Virus record (IMG/VR): IMGVR_UViG_3300023440_000009
Location: 1-43,000 of that record
Strand: one strand, 5' to 3'
DNA: 43,000 nt
Source of the DNA: a virus
Shown here: positions 42,139 to 43,000 of the stretch, in pieces
Numbering within the stretch: position 1 is the stretch's first letter
Layout of the letters: the number at the start of each line of letters is the position of its first letter
Program-made: the position numbers and the translations under genes
The notes under the pieces: generated by a model
Database searches by the model: none
Told to the model about the DNA's origin: nothing
Seen by the model: only the letters and a program-made list of their open reading frames with translations

Positions 42139-43000
42139 ATGGGCTGGCTCAGTAAACGGCTGAAAAGCGTTGGAAATTTTTTCAAACATCCCGGCAGAAC
42201 AATTAAAGAAGCCTATAAAGACGGGATGGACACTATCCGGGATCTCCCCAAAGATACCTGGGATACTCTCGACAAAAACTGGCATGACATTGTAGTTGAT
42301 CCTATTTTCTCTGGAAAAGAGTCCCGTTTTTGGAAAACTCTTGCCGCTGTCGTCGGAACAGTTGCAGGAGGATCACTGTTATCTGGCGGGGGTAGTGCTT
42401 CTGGAGGAGCTACTGCAGCTATCGGAGGAGGCATGGGCGGAATTGGAGATATCTTTTCTGGACTTAAAAACATTTTCTCTGGTAATTTCGGGGAAGGCCT
42501 CTCTGGTGTTCTCGAGGGTGTGGGGAATATCGGACAGAATTTTCTTGGGGGTTCCGGAGGATCCGGCAGTGGCCTGAATCTTGGAAATCTTGGTCCTCTG
42601 CTTGGGTGGGGTCTCGCACAAAACACAAAAAATGTTCCCCAACTTGATAATCTGTATTCTTTGTTGAACCCCATAAATCAGAGAAGCGTTGTTGGGTCTG
42701 ACATTGCTACAACGGCACTTCTTGGAAATCTTGCAAACACTCCCTATGCAAATAATGTTGGGCAAGGTCTTCTCGGACTCGCGTTTAGTGATCCCCTTGC
42801 TGGAGACGTGACTACTCAATTTTTCCAAGACCAGGCGTATGAAAACGCGCTTCGCGCCGCAAGAGGAACTGGTGCTGCCAGAAGTTCTTATATGACAAAA
42901 TTCCTCGCTGATCAAGCTAACCAAGTTGCGTATGATAGATATCGGGAAAAGATGAACGCACTTGGAAACCTGTTCAGATATGGGAATGCACTCGGACAAA
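42139..43000 (+). CDS. Internal virion protein, N-terminal part (continues at base 1)
   Basis: Starts at ATG 42139 after AGGAG. The frame is open to the window end and continues at bases 128-318 after the 127-base overlap, giving 350 residues. The N-terminus is basic and amphipathic (MGWLSKRLKSVGNFFKHPGR), followed by a Trp/Asp-rich part (DTWDTLDKNWHDIVVD), a Gly/Ser/Ala-rich hydrophobic centre (VGTVAGGSLLSGGGSASGGA) and a helical end. An amphipathic start plus a glycine-zipper-like centre suggests a protein that enters the host membrane during DNA ejection. The role is inferred from composition and position. Confidence 0.8.
   Translation, partial: MGWLSKRLKSVGNFFKHPGRTIKEAYKDGMDTIRDLPKDTWDTLDKNWHDIVVDPIFSGKESRFWKTLAAVVGTVAGGSLLSGGGSASGGATAAIGGGMGGIGDIFSGLKNIFSGNFGEGLSGVLEGVGNIGQNFLGGSGGSGSGLNLGNLGPLLGWGLAQNTKNVPQLDNLYSLLNPINQRSVVGSDIATTALLGNLANTPYANNVGQGLLGLAFSDPLAGDVTTQFFQDQAYENALRAARGTGAARSSYMTKFLADQANQVAYDRYREKMNALGNLFRYGNALGQ
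42874..43000. repeat. Terminal overlap, copy 2 (circular assembly join)
   Basis: Identical to 1-127 over all 127 bases. See the first copy. Confidence 0.93.

Overview
The window is essentially one complete, circularly assembled genome of a lytic short-tailed (podovirus-like) bacteriophage of a Gram-negative host. The last 127 bases (42874-43000) are identical to bases 1-127 and one gene reads straight through the join, so the unique unit is 42,873 bp. The virion set is terminase, a P22-like long portal with a glutamine-rich C-terminal coiled coil, scaffold, an SU10/DUF5309-like coat protein, P22 gp4/gp10-like neck proteins, internal ejection-type proteins and a receptor-binding fibre. I see no integrase, repressor, tRNA or phage RNA polymerase. 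Five near-consensus sigma70 promoters, all with 17-bp spacers, suggest host RNA polymerase is used throughout. A T7-lysozyme-type amidase and a predicted lipoprotein point to a Gram-negative host; a class II ribonucleotide reductase implies access to coenzyme B12.

Layout. A regulatory/origin block (about 28544-29617) separates two divergent arms. The rightward arm starts at a strong promoter (29483-29511) and runs terminase small subunit, structural genes, methyltransferase, terminase large subunit, portal, scaffold, coat, glycosyltransferase and neck/tail proteins to the window end, then continues at base 1 through internal virion proteins, a holin candidate and the tail fibre to 5936. The leftward arm runs from about 28500 down to 5950 and meets the rightward arm at a hairpin terminator (5943-5964). 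It carries, in transcription order: two inverted-repeat-bracketed genes; a run of tiny Cys-rich genes; an amide-ligation cassette (class II glutamine amidotransferase, COOH-NH2 ligase, zinc-ribbon/amidoligase fusion, ATP-grasp, gamma-glutamylcyclotransferase-like); primase, helicase and a DNA polymerase split in two; nucleases; nucleotide-pool genes (dATP/dGTP diphosphohydrolase, MazG, intron-containing nrdJ); and the amidase.

Most notable: (i) seven 9-mers resembling DnaA boxes at an exact 11-bp period, the likely origin; (ii) the amidoligase cassette, including seven CxxC pairs fused to an amidoligase and a glutamine amidotransferase with a hydrophobic segment and zinc ribbon; (iii) a group I intron with a LAGLIDADG endonuclease placed inside the catalytic NxCxE codons of nrdJ, with P1, P10, P7 and P9 pairings readable by eye; (iv) a family-A DNA polymerase broken just before motif A by three small Cys-rich genes; (v) five exact copies of an 18-bp palindrome, four just upstream of gene starts; (vi) two adjacent genes each enclosed by 27-28 nt complementary flanks; and (vii) a 31-residue membrane peptide with its own promoter and terminator. 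All functional names come from motif reading, not from database searches.
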